Positions 34,364-45,351 of a DNA stretch of 64,000 bases are shown here, piece by piece. The stretch is from NCBI GenBank assembly GCA_964017195.1, contig OZ024887.1, positions 62,367,811 through 62,431,810 on the forward strand, in the 5' to 3' direction. The DNA comes from Siderastrea radians (taxonomy: Eukaryota; Cnidaria; Anthozoa; Scleractinia; Rhizangiidae). The position numbers and the translations under genes are program-made. The notes under the pieces are model-generated. The model worked only from the letters and a program-made list of their open reading frames with translations, was not told the DNA's origin and searched no databases. How positions within the stretch are numbered: the stretch's first letter is position 1; each line of letters begins with the position of its first letter.

Positions 34364-34868
34364 TTTCTAAAGACGATTTGTATTTTCGCGAAAAGTAAAT
34401 CTTCGCCTTCTTTGAAGATTCGTGAGTTCTTGGTTATTTCTGACGCAGCAAGTTCTACGAACTTCTAGCGAGTTCTAAGAATTTCACTTCCATTTCCGCT
34501 TCGCCAATCCTGTTTTAACCTGTTCCACCCATTGTTCGTTCAATACTCAGTCTTCTTGACTGACGTGACATTTTGAAGCCTCCCACCCCCACATCTCAAC
34601 CCCACTTAAAATTCCCTTGGAACAAGCGTTAGGGGATAACAAGAGGGGGGGGGGGGGATAACGAAAACACAAACTCCCTAATAATACCTAACATTTCTTG
34701 AGCCGCTGGTAACGGAAACGGAGTGAGTGAATTCTTCGAAATCGGAAACAAATAAGAGAATTTCTTGGAACCCGCTAATTTGAAACAACGTTTCTTGGAA
34801 CACGCTAATTAATCTTATTTTACAAATCATAAAATACTTTCTGTTCGAATACAAATCGCACTTGTAAA
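34364..34868. promoter_or_regulatory. Divergent EXD1-like intergenic region B
   Basis: 505 bp between two opposed ATGs. It contains leader motifs (AATACAAATCG next to both starts), CATAAAATACTTTCTGTTCGAA on the right side (two of its parts recur in regions A and C), and the central CTTGGAACAAGCGTTAGGG with AACGAAAACACAAAC blocks, here split by a G13 tract (34646-34658). Confidence 0.55.
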
Positions 34869-35789
34869 ATGGCTTGCAAAAACGCAAAGGACTACAGACT
34901 AGTCGACGATGAAATTATCCTCAAGGATGCTATGGCTGAGATCAAACAGAAAATGGAGCGAAAAACTCTTCTGGCCGTTGATTGTGAGGGTGTCTCGTTG
35001 AGCAGAAAGGGAGAGCTCACTATTATAACAGTCGCAACCGAGGAGAAAGTCTACATATTTGATGTCATCAAATTAGGGCAAGCTGTATTCAGTAGTGGAC
35101 TTGGCGAAATCCTTGAAGACAAGTCGCGGAAGAAGTTGATGTTTGATTGCCGTCAAGATTCAGACGCCCTTTGGCATCAGTTTAACGTAAAACTGACGGG
35201 AGTCTTGGATCTTCAGCTGCTTGACATTATCCACCGTCGTGAAACCACAGCTACCCGTCGGTTTTCCAAGAAGTACAAACGTCGTAGCCAGAGAACAGAT
35301 GAAGTGGAGAACATCAATGGTTTTCGTCGTTGCATTGAGAAGCACGTCCACGATGAAGATTTTATCAAAATGAAGGATAGGGGAAGCAGGCTCTTGAAGC
35401 GTGATGAGGAAGTGTGGAAAAAACGACCCCTGCCAGAGGATTTAATACAGTACTGCATTGTGGATACAATGGCGATGTTCAAGTTGTACGACAAGATGAA
35501 GGATATCAACGGAGGAGAGGAGGCTCGCCTGCGAGTTGCATCTGAACGGTACGCTGATTACTACCGAAGCCGTACCACAAGGTCTTACGATGACTACGAA
35601 AGAAATGCGTACCTTCCGCTTGACATCATCCCTGACAAAGGAACTCTTGATTTCGCTCCCGCTACCACTGCATGCACCCTTTGTCATCGACTCTTTCCAC
35701 AAGAAGAATTCAGTGAAATGCAACTGAGAGATGGAGAGCAGAAATGCAGGGTCTGCATGGAGATAAAGCGCCGAAAGGTCTGGATGTAG
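34869..35789 (+). CDS. EXD1-like DEDDy exonuclease with zinc module, copy 5 (tail frameshifted)
   Basis: 306 aa. The exonuclease motifs VDCE, MFDC and YCIVD and the zinc module (CTLC...KCRVC, FPQEEFSEMQL) are complete. The frame ends early at ...RRKVWM. In the alternative frame just downstream the sequence runs to NWW-stop at 35827, matching the family's WW terminus. A single-base indel near 35775-35780 has therefore removed the tail. It is closer in sequence to copy 8 (also + strand) than to the minus-strand copies, so the two orientations form two subfamilies. Confidence 0.83.
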   Translation: MACKNAKDYRLVDDEIILKDAMAEIKQKMERKTLLAVDCEGVSLSRKGELTIITVATEEKVYIFDVIKLGQAVFSSGLGEILEDKSRKKLMFDCRQDSDALWHQFNVKLTGVLDLQLLDIIHRRETTATRRFSKKYKRRSQRTDEVENINGFRRCIEKHVHDEDFIKMKDRGSRLLKRDEEVWKKRPLPEDLIQYCIVDTMAMFKLYDKMKDINGGEEARLRVASERYADYYRSRTTRSYDDYERNAYLPLDIIPDKGTLDFAPATTACTLCHRLFPQEEFSEMQLRDGEQKCRVCMEIKRRKVWM

Positions 35790-36352
35790 CAATAAACAGG
35801 CGACGTAAGTGGGAAAATTGGTGGTGAAACCCTCATACCGTACATTACTGCGAAGAAAATCACGATTTATTGTTATGATTTGTAAACTGACCCTATAGTG
35901 CTTTGATACTTCAATTGTTGTAGTATTATAGACGAATATAAGAGTGACCTAGCTGGATTGTCTTTAACTTTTATGTGGGGGTGAATATTAATAAACTCAC
36001 TCTTAGTAGTAGACATTTAGCGTGTTCTATTGCGAATACGAGAGTGTGATCGGCTGAATTGTCGTTTTCTGTTACTGATAGCAAAACCGGTTCTTTTGAT
36101 ATTTTTTTTAAGTACAACCTAAATATCGCTTGAAACCATTTGCATGTCTTCTAAAAGAAATAGCTAACTCGCTACGCCTTGTTGACTATAGGGAAGGTAG
36201 TTTTGAACAACCATTCTATTTGTTATTCAAATGTACTAACCACTAAAAAAAAACAAAAGAACTCTTTGTTTCAACAGCCAATAGATCTTTGGTTCCATGA
36301 CGTCAGCGACAGCGTGTGTTTCTTTTGAGGGACTATCGACTGGCAGTTGCCC

Positions 36353-36446
36353 ACGGAAATTTGATGTTCTTAAAACAAATATTAGCTTTAGAGGCGAAGC
36401 TTTAAGGGATTATATGCTAGTTTTAAAGAACATCAAATTCCCAAGG
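36353..36446. repeat. Short inverted repeat, MITE-like
   Basis: GGAAATTTGATGTTCTTAAAAC (left, about 36355) pairs with GTTTTAAAGAACATCAAATTCCC (right, ending about 36444) around a ~45 bp spacer. Confidence 0.6.
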
Positions 36447-36769
36447 GAAGCACAATCGGCCTACGCGCGTGTCGCGAGAAACACTCTACTGTTTTTATTG
36501 TTCACCTGACACCACTAAACCTTCTTCCTCCTAAAAACTGCCCCTTCGGATCTTCAGTGCACCAACTTTAACAGAAAAGAAAAAAGGAGAAGGAATAGGA
36601 AGAAAAATAAAGGAAAAAACGAAAATAGAAGGAGATTTTCTGCCGATGGTCATTATTCATCTGGGTTTTTCCTGTTCTCCGCGGAGGAGCCCTATTGTGA
36701 CACGTTTTTAATTTAAACCAATCAAAAACTGAGAAAAATTAGATTTCTTGAAAGGAAATTTTGTTACAT

Positions 36770-38060
36770 AGGAACACATAAATGAGACTTAATTTGTACC
36801 CAGCACATCCAATAGTGTATTCCGGGTAGGAAAGGGTTTTTCAATGTTAAGTGAATTGAGTGCGTTGGGGCGAATTGAGTGGGTTAAGTGAATTTAAGTG
36901 AATTGAGTGAAAAAATGAATCGAGCGCGTGATGAAAGCGAATATAATTCAGCCGTGATTCATGAATTTGACATTGGCTTTGATACGTGATCTACTTACAG
37001 TAACTGCAGGCTCTTATTCGTGGCTTCCACTGATATCCTTTCGTGAAATCATCCCATACATCAAGCAATTCAAACCATACATTAGACATTACATACATTT
37101 TACCATTTTACCAGATGATTACCGTTAAAAAAATAACGGTAAGTGTTTTCCAAATAAGGGACTGTCGACATATTGACAAGTTCCACTGGACGTTTAGGTC
37201 AGACCCTTCCACCACCCCCCCCCCCCCCCCTAAGTGCCCTAAGTGTTACCATACCACAAATGTTAACCTCTTAAGGTATGAAGAGCACAACCACCACTTT
37301 TATATGAGTCTCCCCGATGGGACCCACAAATGGATAATCGGATAAGATCAACAGCCTGCTTCAACTCAGCAGCACTGTGCGTGCACATGACTCTTTGTAC
37401 TTGTACTTATTGTATTAGTGTGATCGTCCTTGCCTAGTTCCCAGAGCGCCGTTCATTTCAAATATGTCACTGAAATAAACTGACCATAAGTGCCTCGAAA
37501 AAAGCGCTATTGGAACTAGAGAAGGATTGCCCTATGTGCCTCTTTCACATTTAAGTGGGAACAAGGCTTAATTAGCGTTTTTTACACTAGTGTGCATGAT
37601 TCTTAGCCCACAGTGGCATGGAGACCATAAACGTACTTACGCACGTGCGTAGACTTGAAACTAAGAAAAATATATTTATTGAGAGAAGTCTGCCTTATTT
37701 GACAGAATTATGCGCGTTCATTCTAATTCATTTTTAGGCACAAATGGTACGGCATTCAGAATGAAAAGCCACAGATAGACGTAAGTTGAGATTTGTCTGT
37801 CTCAACATGCGTTGTTGAACGGAACTCATTATTATTACCCCATCTACGTTGGTAATCTCATGTTTTTTGTCTTCAAATAATGTGTGCAATGAACATTTCT
37901 CAATAAAACGATAAGTGGACAAGTAGAACACCAGCAGCACCCAATAAAATCCAGAACTAATATCCCAGTTGGGCCTTGTCTGGGGACGAGAAACCTCCCT
38001 TTTGATCCATGGGTTGTAGAACTTTCTTCTTGAGTTGGATCTCACATAATGCAGCGAACA
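36770..38060. repeat. Host duplicon, unit B right flank (uninterrupted relative of the Polinton flanks)
   Basis: 36780-37170 matches 45790-46150, left of the Polinton (CAGCCGTGATTCA, GCGTGATCTACTTA, AACGGTAAG). 37220-37590 and 37840-37990 match 63010-63430 and 63840-64000, right of it (CTCAGCAGCACTGT, TGGAACTAGAGAAGGA, GATAAGTGGACAA, TCCAGAA). On the minus strand about 37880-37990 encodes a short hydrophobic segment (SGFYWVLLVFYL) also present at the right window edge. A gene exon is possible but unproven. Confidence 0.75.
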
Positions 38061-39286
38061 AACATGCAGATATGAGCAGGAAGAAAACTGTAAGGAAAGG
38101 AATAATAAATGTATGTAAGCCACTTTGATTTAAGCATCAAGCATGGAGGGGGGGATACTATATGTGTTTGTTTGTTTGTTTGTTTGTGAAGGTCATCAGG
38201 TTGGTAAAAAGGGCCAGAGTCTGTTTCTGAAAACTCCTGATAACTTCGCAGGCCTGATAAGAATTTTTCACATCCTTATTTTATTGTTGGAAATTAGTAG
38301 TGCAAACTTGCAGATGTGTGCCATAAAAAATTATCGCAAAGTTTTAAATATGTAGCTTTCAAAATTAAAAAAAAAAGGTCTAAGTTGTCTCGGTTGAAAA
38401 ATACCGTGCACATTAAAGTTGCAGTGTCGCGGGGATTTTGCTCGCGTTTGTAACACTTTGAAAAGCCAAAAGTCACTGTACGCTTGTACACCACAATAAA
38501 CAGCACTACAGGAAAATACTGCTCAATACTGAGCTTTCATTTGAATGATTACATCTTGTGCGCACCATGTTTACAAAAAAAGACAAAAAGGACTGTAAAA
38601 TCTAAAAGCAATTGTACGCGAAGAAACACAAGCAAGCAACTGTAACTTAATATAATACATATAAGGAAGGTTGTGCCAACAAGGGCAATTAACAAAGTTG
38701 AATGAAAATTTTGACTCCGTTTGGTCAGGGCCTTGGGACCAACGGAGTTGGGTTGAAATAACTCTTAGTTGTGTTGTTCACTAAAGTAATAGATTTTGTT
38801 TGGTAGCAACGCAGCATTTATTTCTTCATATACAGGTACAAATCTAGAAGGCGATGCCTGTAATGCATTTTACAACTATCAAGCTACAAGGCAGCAAATT
38901 TTCTCTAAGGATCTTAGTTAACTAAGTTATATCAGTATTCAGCATGCATAAGCACAAATTTAGGGTTGCAGTGGCCTCTAAGCATGTCTAAATGGATTTT
39001 GGGCACTACAAATTTTTAAATTATTATTGTTACCATTATATACTTTTTACTTGGCGATACGAAATCCTCGTTAATACGATCTCCTCATTGTCATGTCCAT
39101 TTTCTCTTATCCTGAAGGAAAGCTTATGCAATTATTTTTTATCTGAGAATCCTGTCATTCCTATTGGCAAATTAATACCACTACAGTTCTATTCAAAGTG
39201 ATGAAAAAAAATCAAAATTGTTCATTCATAATTTTTATTTATCATGTTATCACTAAAAAAACATTTCTAACACCACTAATGGTAAG

Positions 39287-39288
<2 letters not shown>

Positions 39289-39336
<48 letters not shown>
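39289..39336. repeat. (AT)n microsatellite
   Basis: About 24 uninterrupted AT units. Confidence 0.95.
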
Positions 39337-39338
<2 letters not shown>

Positions 39339-39577
39339 TTTGTAATGCTAAGTATCTGCCTAAACAGTAACTAGCTGAAAGCTATCCCTCGTCTGTGAAT
39401 CAAATATGTAGGGGCCGATTACATGAGGCGGGCTGGCTCGGTTTGTCGGGATCTCTGCACGTCTGTGCAACACACCTAAAAATAACTTCGCGATTACATG
39501 GAAAAATTTCAGCCCGGCTAGCTGGGATCCCGGCTAGCCGGGATGAAAATTTACCATGTAATCGCGATTGCCGGGCC

Positions 39578-40473
39578 CCCCCCGGGGGGGGGGGGTACTC
39601 CCGTCAATGTAGGATAGGTGTGTACCGCCAAGGTTCTCAAACCCTGACCCTATTTAAGGGTAGAAAATCGAGAATTGATACCCTTTTAACGGCCCAAAAC
39701 CAGCAACACAAGCTATAAACGTCCTTTTAAAATTATATAACGTGTACCGTATTTACTCTAATAAGCGCCGCGGCGCTTATTAAATTTTTCGCGCCTCAAA
39801 TGCGGCGCTTATTCGAGGGCGGCGCTTATTTAAAAATAGGACGCGACAAAGAAATCTTGCTCGAAGCAAAAGCTGAAAACAAGCTACTTGCACAAGTAAC
39901 TGGAAAAAGGAAGAGAGAAGTTGGGCTTGTTGTGCCGGCAAAGTTCACGGCCTTCACAGCAGAACTACCTATTGCAAGAATTCTCGATAGAGAACTTAAT
40001 GGGCGAGCGGTGAAATATAATCACTTTGAACTGAAGAATATCGCTTTTGGTGAAAAGAAATTTCCAGTGCTGTTTTAGATTTGCTTTGTAGTGGCTTTTT
40101 AGTTATACGGAATTCCTCGAATAAGCGCCGCATCATGACCGCGGCGCTTATTCAGGGGCGGCGCTTATTAACTTTTTTTGTCCCAAATTAAATGCGGCGC
40201 TTCTTCGAGGGCGGCGCTTATTCGGGGGCGGCGCTTATTCGAGTAAATACGGTATTCGGGCGTGTAGTACAGTTTTAACAGACCATATCTTTTTCGTTTT
40301 GCGCGTTGAGGTGGATACTTCAATTTAGTGACCCTATCTAAGGAACATCTAAGGATAACAATACCAAAAAATACTGAAAAGGATACCCTATTTAAGAACT
40401 GAGCACCTCAAAAATCCCACCCTATCGGGCGACACATACCTATATAGCGTAGATAAGGGAGCACCCCCCCGGG
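39578..40473. mobile_element. Nested TIR element (CCCGGGGGGGTACTCCC ends), 8-9 bp target duplication
   Basis: Inserted in the host element with TGCCGGGCC duplicated on both sides (39569-39577 and 40474-40482). Its ends are inverted (CCGGGGGGGTACTCCCGTC against the complement of GGGAGCACCCCCCCGGG). The uninterrupted element at 31360-31869 has a single GCCGGGCC (reverse complement) at this point. Superfamily uncertain (hAT or MULE by target length). Confidence 0.75.
39745..40254. mobile_element. Nested TA-flanked TIR element (CCGTATTTACTC ends)
   Basis: Begins TA-CCGTATTTACTCTAATAAGC and ends GCTTATTCGAGTAAATACGG-TA, with internal GCGGCGCTTATT sub-repeats on both sides. A frame of about 80 codons in the middle (39836-40078) matches no protein I know. 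The TA target suggests Tc1/mariner type. It lies inside the element at 39578-40473. Confidence 0.75.
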
Positions 40474-40664
40474 TGCCGGGCCAGCCCGACTAGCCGGACT
40501 AACACTTTCTCGTCACTAAATTTCGCTTCAGAGCAAAATGGCCCACCAGAAGATCGATATTTCTCTTTCTATGTATATAACACATAAAGGTTTATCAGAC
40601 CATAAAGCTACGTAAAACTGAAAATGATACGCCAAAATAATGGATTAGCGAAAATAAAAACACT

Positions 40665-40859
40665 TAGCCTGCGTAGCTGGCGGAATTGTTGGGTTTCGCG
40701 CGCACAAGCAAAAGCGGCGAAGCCGCGACAGCGAGCGGCGCAGCCGCGAGTGGCTTGGGGAGGAGCCGCTCGTTTGTCGCGGCCTCGCCGCTCGCTGTCG
40801 CGGCTTCGCCGCTTGCTTGTGCGCGCTAAACCCAACAATACCGCCAGCTACGCAGGCTA
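40665..40859. mobile_element. Nested MITE (TAGCCTGCGTAGC ends) with 9-bp target duplication
   Basis: 195 bp, inverted ends TAGCCTGCGTAGCTGGCGG and its complement, GC-rich palindromic core. The target repeat AAAAACACT lies at 40656-40664 and 40860-40868. The sister element at 31360-31869 shows the unoccupied site with one copy. Confidence 0.9.
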
Positions 40860-41818
40860 AAAAACACTTGATTCATGCTCTTCTATGTAGACATCTTTTC
40901 ACACGACAGCTTCTAAATTTAGCCGCAGGCGGGCTGGCCCGCCTCATGTAATACCGGGCTGAACAGTCATCTCGGCAGACCGAGCGAGCCCTCCTACCGA
41001 GCCAGCCCTGCTCATGTAATCGGCCCCGTAGACGAGTGTTTGGACTTTAATGATATCGGTCAGTGCTTAGCCTGAAATATTGTAGATGAGTGTTTAACCT
41101 AAATATTCTACATTTTGCATTACGCGTCCTGCACACCCCCTGCTAACTGTCTATCTAAGTTTGCTAGCAAACAACATTCATCAACGCTGTAATTTTGAGG
41201 ACTTGTCCATCCAAATCCGTGAAGTGATACCTGACACTCCCAAATTATCTAGAAAACACTCAAATGTTGTTTCCTGTTTTTTTTTTTCATTTTGTTTCAA
41301 GGCCTTTTAAAGGGATATTTGTGTGAGCTAGGACAAGCTGATCTGCTTGCAATCTTTAGCTGAAAATTTGTCACAGAAAATTTCAAGGAACAGAATCTCT
41401 TTCCCCGAATTTCCGAATTGTTGGCTTTCGAACACGCTAGTTGACCTTATTTTCACCCTAAACATACCTGTTCCTCCACCATAACTCTAGTTTTTCATCA
41501 CCGATATTCCACCGAAATGATCTGTTAGATGCCCATGACTGATGATATGACGAAGTTTTAAATATGTGACGAAATAACTAAATCTTTGCTGCTCTGCCTT
41601 GCTTCCATATCTGTCCTACTATTTAAAGATGCCACTATTAAGTCCGCCACTTTGAAAGAAAATTCCTCGTCGAGTGTTGTAAAATTTTCGGTAGCACGCC
41701 AATTGTTATGCTTCACACTACGTACAAAAACATAATGAAAAGAACTGAAGAAAGCCACCGAAAATAATCTAAAATCAACAGGCCCTCATTGCATATTTAC
41801 CCCCCCCCCTCCCCACCC

Positions 41819-41836
41819 CACACACACACGCACACA

Positions 41837-41870
<34 letters not shown>
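41819..41870. repeat. (CA)n microsatellite
   Basis: An ACACAC run within the unit C 3' flank, preceded by a C-rich tract. Confidence 0.93.
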
Positions 41871-41871
<1 letters not shown>

Positions 41872-41945
41872 CTGGTAAGACACAACCTACCTAGGTGGCT
41901 CTTATATTAGTCTTCGATTGAGAACCATAGTCTTTAACAACTACA

Positions 41946-42667
41946 GTGTCAGATTATAAAGAACCAATTGTGGCTGTCGTCGTAGTCGTCCTCGTGGAAG
42001 AAATAATCGAAATAATCTTTTACTTTCAGCGCGGCGCGCCCAGTTGTCTTCTCGGTTTCTCTGTACGTCCTCCCGGTGCTTTATCTCCTTGCAAACCCTA
42101 CATTTCTGTTCTCCGTTTCTCAGCTGCGTTCTACTCAGTGAACTCTTCTCGTGGAAATCGTCGATAACAACGGGTACATTCAGTATTGGCGGGGGCAAAG
42201 TGTAGAGATCCTTTCTCTGGGATGATGTCAAGTGGAAGTAAAGCATTTGTTTCGTAGTCATCGAACGACCTAGTGGTTCTGCGTCGGTACATGTCAACGT
42301 ACCTTTCAGATGCAACTCGCAGACGAGCCCGTTCTCCTCCGTTGATATCCTTCACCTTGTCGTACAACTTGAACATCGCCATTGTATCCACTATGCAGTA
42401 CTGTATTAAATCCTCTGGCAGGGGTCGTTTTTTCCACACTTCCTTGTCACGCTTCAAGAGCCTGCTACCTGCATCCTTCATTTTGATAAAATCTTCATCC
42501 TGGACGTACAACTCAATGCAGCGACGAAAACCATACTCTCTACTTCATCTGTTCTCTGGCTGCGACGTTTATGCTTCGTGAAGAACTGACTAGAACCTGT
42601 GGCGGTATTTTCACGGCGGTACATGACTTCAGGCAGCTGAAGATCCAAGACTCCTGACAGTTTTACT
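41946..42667 (-). pseudogene. EXD1-like pseudogene, copy 6 (5'-truncated)
   Basis: The frame enters directly at the VKLSGVLDLQL segment (about family residue 107) with no exonuclease motifs I or II. At about 42530 a 5-base loss shifts frame. Exo III (YCIVD) and half of the zinc module follow in the next frame, and another shift near 42130 separates CTRC from KCRVC. Its upstream sequence is the 3' flank of copy 7 rather than its own 5' half, marking a deletion/recombination breakpoint at 42667-42672. Confidence 0.88.
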
Positions 42668-42840
42668 TGATTGCAGGTTAGATGGATAATATTTACCCTT
42701 ACATAAAATCTACACATGCATGGCTCTCTCTTAGTCTTCGATTGAGAACCATGTAGTGTCAAGGTCCATAAGGTCACCTTGCAGATCATAAATTGCAGGA
42801 AATCTTGGGCTTTTTTCGTTGTCATTTAGGGTATGAGGCT

Positions 42841-43937
42841 CTACCACCAGCCGTCGTCGTAGCCGCAGCCGTAATCGTCCTCGTCGTCGTAGCGGTAGTC
42901 GTCCTCGTAGCCGTAGTCGTAGGCGTCCTCGTAGCCGTAACCGTAGTCGTCCTCGTCGCAAAAATAGTCGAAATAATCACGTTCAGCACGGCGCGCCCAG
43001 ATGCCTTCTCTGTTTCTTTGTACGTCTTCCCGGCGCTTTATCTCCTGGCAGACCCTGCATTTCCTTTCTCCGTTTCTCAGCTGCGTTACACTGAACTCTT
43101 CTCGTGGAAATGGTCGATGACAACGGGTGCATGCAGTCATAGCGGGCGCGAAATTAAGAGTTCCTTAATCTGGGATGATGCCAAGCGGAAGGTATACGCA
43201 TTTCTCTCGTAGTCATCGTAAGACCTTGTAGTACGGCTTCGATAGTAATCAGCGTACGTTCAGATGCAACTCTCAGGCGAGCCTGTTCTCCCCCGTTGAT
43301 ATCCTTCATCTTGTCGTACAATCTGAACATGGCCACTGTATCCAGTAACTCATCTATAGCGGTCGTTTTCTCCACACTTCCTTGTTACGTTTCATCAGCT
43401 CTTTCCCTCTATCCTTCATTTTGATGAAAGCTTTATCATGGGCATACAGCTCGATACAACGACGAAAATCGAACGAAAACCATAGATACTTTCTACTTCA
43501 TCTGTTCTCTGGCTGCGACGTTTGCACTTCGTGGAAAACCGACGGGTAGCTGTCGCGGTATTTTCACGGCGGTACGTGACTTCAAGCAGCTGAAGATCCA
43601 AGACTCCTGACAGTTTTACACTAAATTGATGCCAAAAGGCGTCAGAATCCCCACGACAATCAAACATTAGCTTCTCACGAGACTTCTTTTCAAGGATTTC
43701 GCCAAGTCCATTACGGAGTACAGCTTTTCCTAATTTGAGCACATCAAATATGTAGACTTTCTTCTCAGTTGCTACGGTTATGATAGTAAGTGCTCCCTTT
43801 CTGCTCAACGAGACGCCTTCGCAATCAACGGCCAGAAGACTGTTTCGTTTCACTTTCTCTTTGAGCTCAAAGATAGCTTCCTCAAGGCTGGGTTCATCAT
43901 CGACAAGTATGTAGTCGTTTGCGTTCTTGCAAGCCAT
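42841..43937 (-). pseudogene. EXD1-like pseudogene, copy 7 (multiple frameshifts)
   Basis: The N-terminal 173 codons are intact (43937-43416), with VDCE and MFDC. An insertion near 43470 duplicates part of the CGACGAAAA segment, and a deletion near 43345 removes the Tyr of Exo III. Further shifts occur near 43250 and 43190, with a stop near 43165. The zinc module and the long Asp/Tyr tail to DGWW stay open (43140-42841). It is a close relative of copy 4. Its partner 44401 is divergent, 463 bp away. Confidence 0.88.
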
Positions 43938-44400
43938 TTTATAAAGACGATTTGCAAGTCAGCGAAAAGTTAATTTTTGCATTCTCTGAAGATTCGCTAC
44001 CCTGCGGGAGTAGCTAAGAGGAGCGTCGAGGAAACCAACTGCTCGCATGGTAAAGATTCGCGAGATCTCGTTTATTTCTGACGAACTTCTAGGGAGTTCC
44101 AAGAATTTCCATATGTATTTCCGCTTTGCCAAATCCTGTTTTAACCCGTTCCGCTCATTGATCATTCAAATTGACCCGTCATTTTGAAGAATCAATTCAA
44201 ATTGTCCCCTCCCCCACCTCTCAAACCCTGGGAACAAGCGTCAAGGGATAACGAAAACACAAACACCCCGATCCCTAATATTTCTTAAGCGCCGATAACG
44301 GAAACGGAAAGATTTCTTGGAACTCGCTAATTTAAAACAGAGTTTCTCGGAACACGCTAATTAACGTTATTTCACAAGTCATAAAATACTTTCTGTTCGA
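43938..44400. promoter_or_regulatory. Divergent EXD1-like intergenic region C
   Basis: 463 bp. It keeps the central GGGAACAAGCGTCAAGGGATAACG block. On the right side the leader between CTTTCTGTTCGA and ATGGCTTGC is deleted compared with regions A and B, so the start of copy 8 abuts what should be about 28 bp further upstream. Confidence 0.5.
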
Positions 44401-45351
44401 ATGGCTTGCAAAAACGCAAAGGACTACATACTAGTCGATGATGAACTTAGCCTCAAGGATGCTATGGCTGAGATCAAACAGAAAATGGAGCGAAAATCTC
44501 TTCTAGCCGTTGATTGCGAAGGCGTCTCGTTGAGCAGAAAGGGAAAGCTTACTATTACAACAGTCGCAACTGAGGAGAAAGTCTACATATTTGATGTGCT
44601 TAAATTAGGGCAAACTGTATTCAGTAGTGGACTTGGCGAAATCCTTGAAGACAAGTCTCGGAAGAAGCTGATGTTTGATTGCCGTCAAGATTCAGACGCC
44701 CTTTGGCATCAGTTTAACGTTAAACTGACAGGTGTCTTGGATCTTCAGCTGCTTGAAGTTATCTACCGCCGTGAAACCACAGCTACCCGTCGGTTAACCA
44801 AGAAGTACAAACGTCGTAGTCAGAGAACAGATGAAGTGGAGAACATCAATGGTTTTCGTCGTTGCATTGAGTCGTACGTCCAGGATAGAGAATTCATTAA
44901 AATGAAGGATAGGGGGAAACAGCTGATAAAGCGTGATGAGGAAGTGTGGAAAAAACGACCGCTATCAGATGAGTTAATACAATACTGCATCGTGGATACA
45001 ACAGTGATGTTCAAATTGTACGACAAGATGAAGGATATCAACGGAGGAGAAGAGGCTCGCCTAACAGTAGCATCTGAAAAGTACGCTGATTACTACCGAC
45101 GCCGTACCACAAGGTCTTTCGATGACTACGAAACAAATGCGTACCTTCCCCTTGACATCATCCCAGATAAAGGAACTCTTGATTTCGCGCCCGCTACTAC
45201 TGCATGCACCCTTTGTCATCGACTCTTTCCACAAGAAGAATTCAGTGCAACGCAGCTGAACGATGGAGAGCAGAAATGCAGAGTTTGCATGGAGATAAAG
45301 CGCAAAAAGGAAGAGGCAACAAGCATGCGACGTTACTACGACTGGTGGTAG
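44401..45351 (+). CDS. EXD1-like DEDDy exonuclease with zinc module, copy 8 (intact)
   Basis: 316 aa, intron-less. Exo I VDCE, Exo II MFDC and Exo III YCIVD are present, as is the zinc module CTLC...KCRVC with FPQEEFSATQL. The tail is short and ends YYDWW, the family terminus. It is the nearest gene to the Polinton, 1.5 kb upstream of its left end. The 5' leader is shortened, as noted for region C. Predicted to be a nuclease of the RNase D/EXD1 superfamily; substrate and pathway unknown. Confidence 0.86.
   Translation: MACKNAKDYILVDDELSLKDAMAEIKQKMERKSLLAVDCEGVSLSRKGKLTITTVATEEKVYIFDVLKLGQTVFSSGLGEILEDKSRKKLMFDCRQDSDALWHQFNVKLTGVLDLQLLEVIYRRETTATRRLTKKYKRRSQRTDEVENINGFRRCIESYVQDREFIKMKDRGKQLIKRDEEVWKKRPLSDELIQYCIVDTTVMFKLYDKMKDINGGEEARLTVASEKYADYYRRRTTRSFDDYETNAYLPLDIIPDKGTLDFAPATTACTLCHRLFPQEEFSATQLNDGEQKCRVCMEIKRKKEEATSMRRYYDWW

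Larger units (their letters stand above)
39411..41027. mobile_element. Harbinger-like TIR element holding three inserted elements
   Basis: The ends GGGGCCGATTACATGAGGCG and CTCATGTAATCGGCCCC are flanked by GTA (39408-39410 and 41028-41030). Once the insertions at 39578-40473 and 40665-40859 are removed it matches 31360-31869 in reverse orientation, including GCCGGGCCAGCCC, TTTCTCGTCACTAAATTTCG and GAATGATACG-like parts of the core. Confidence 0.85.
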
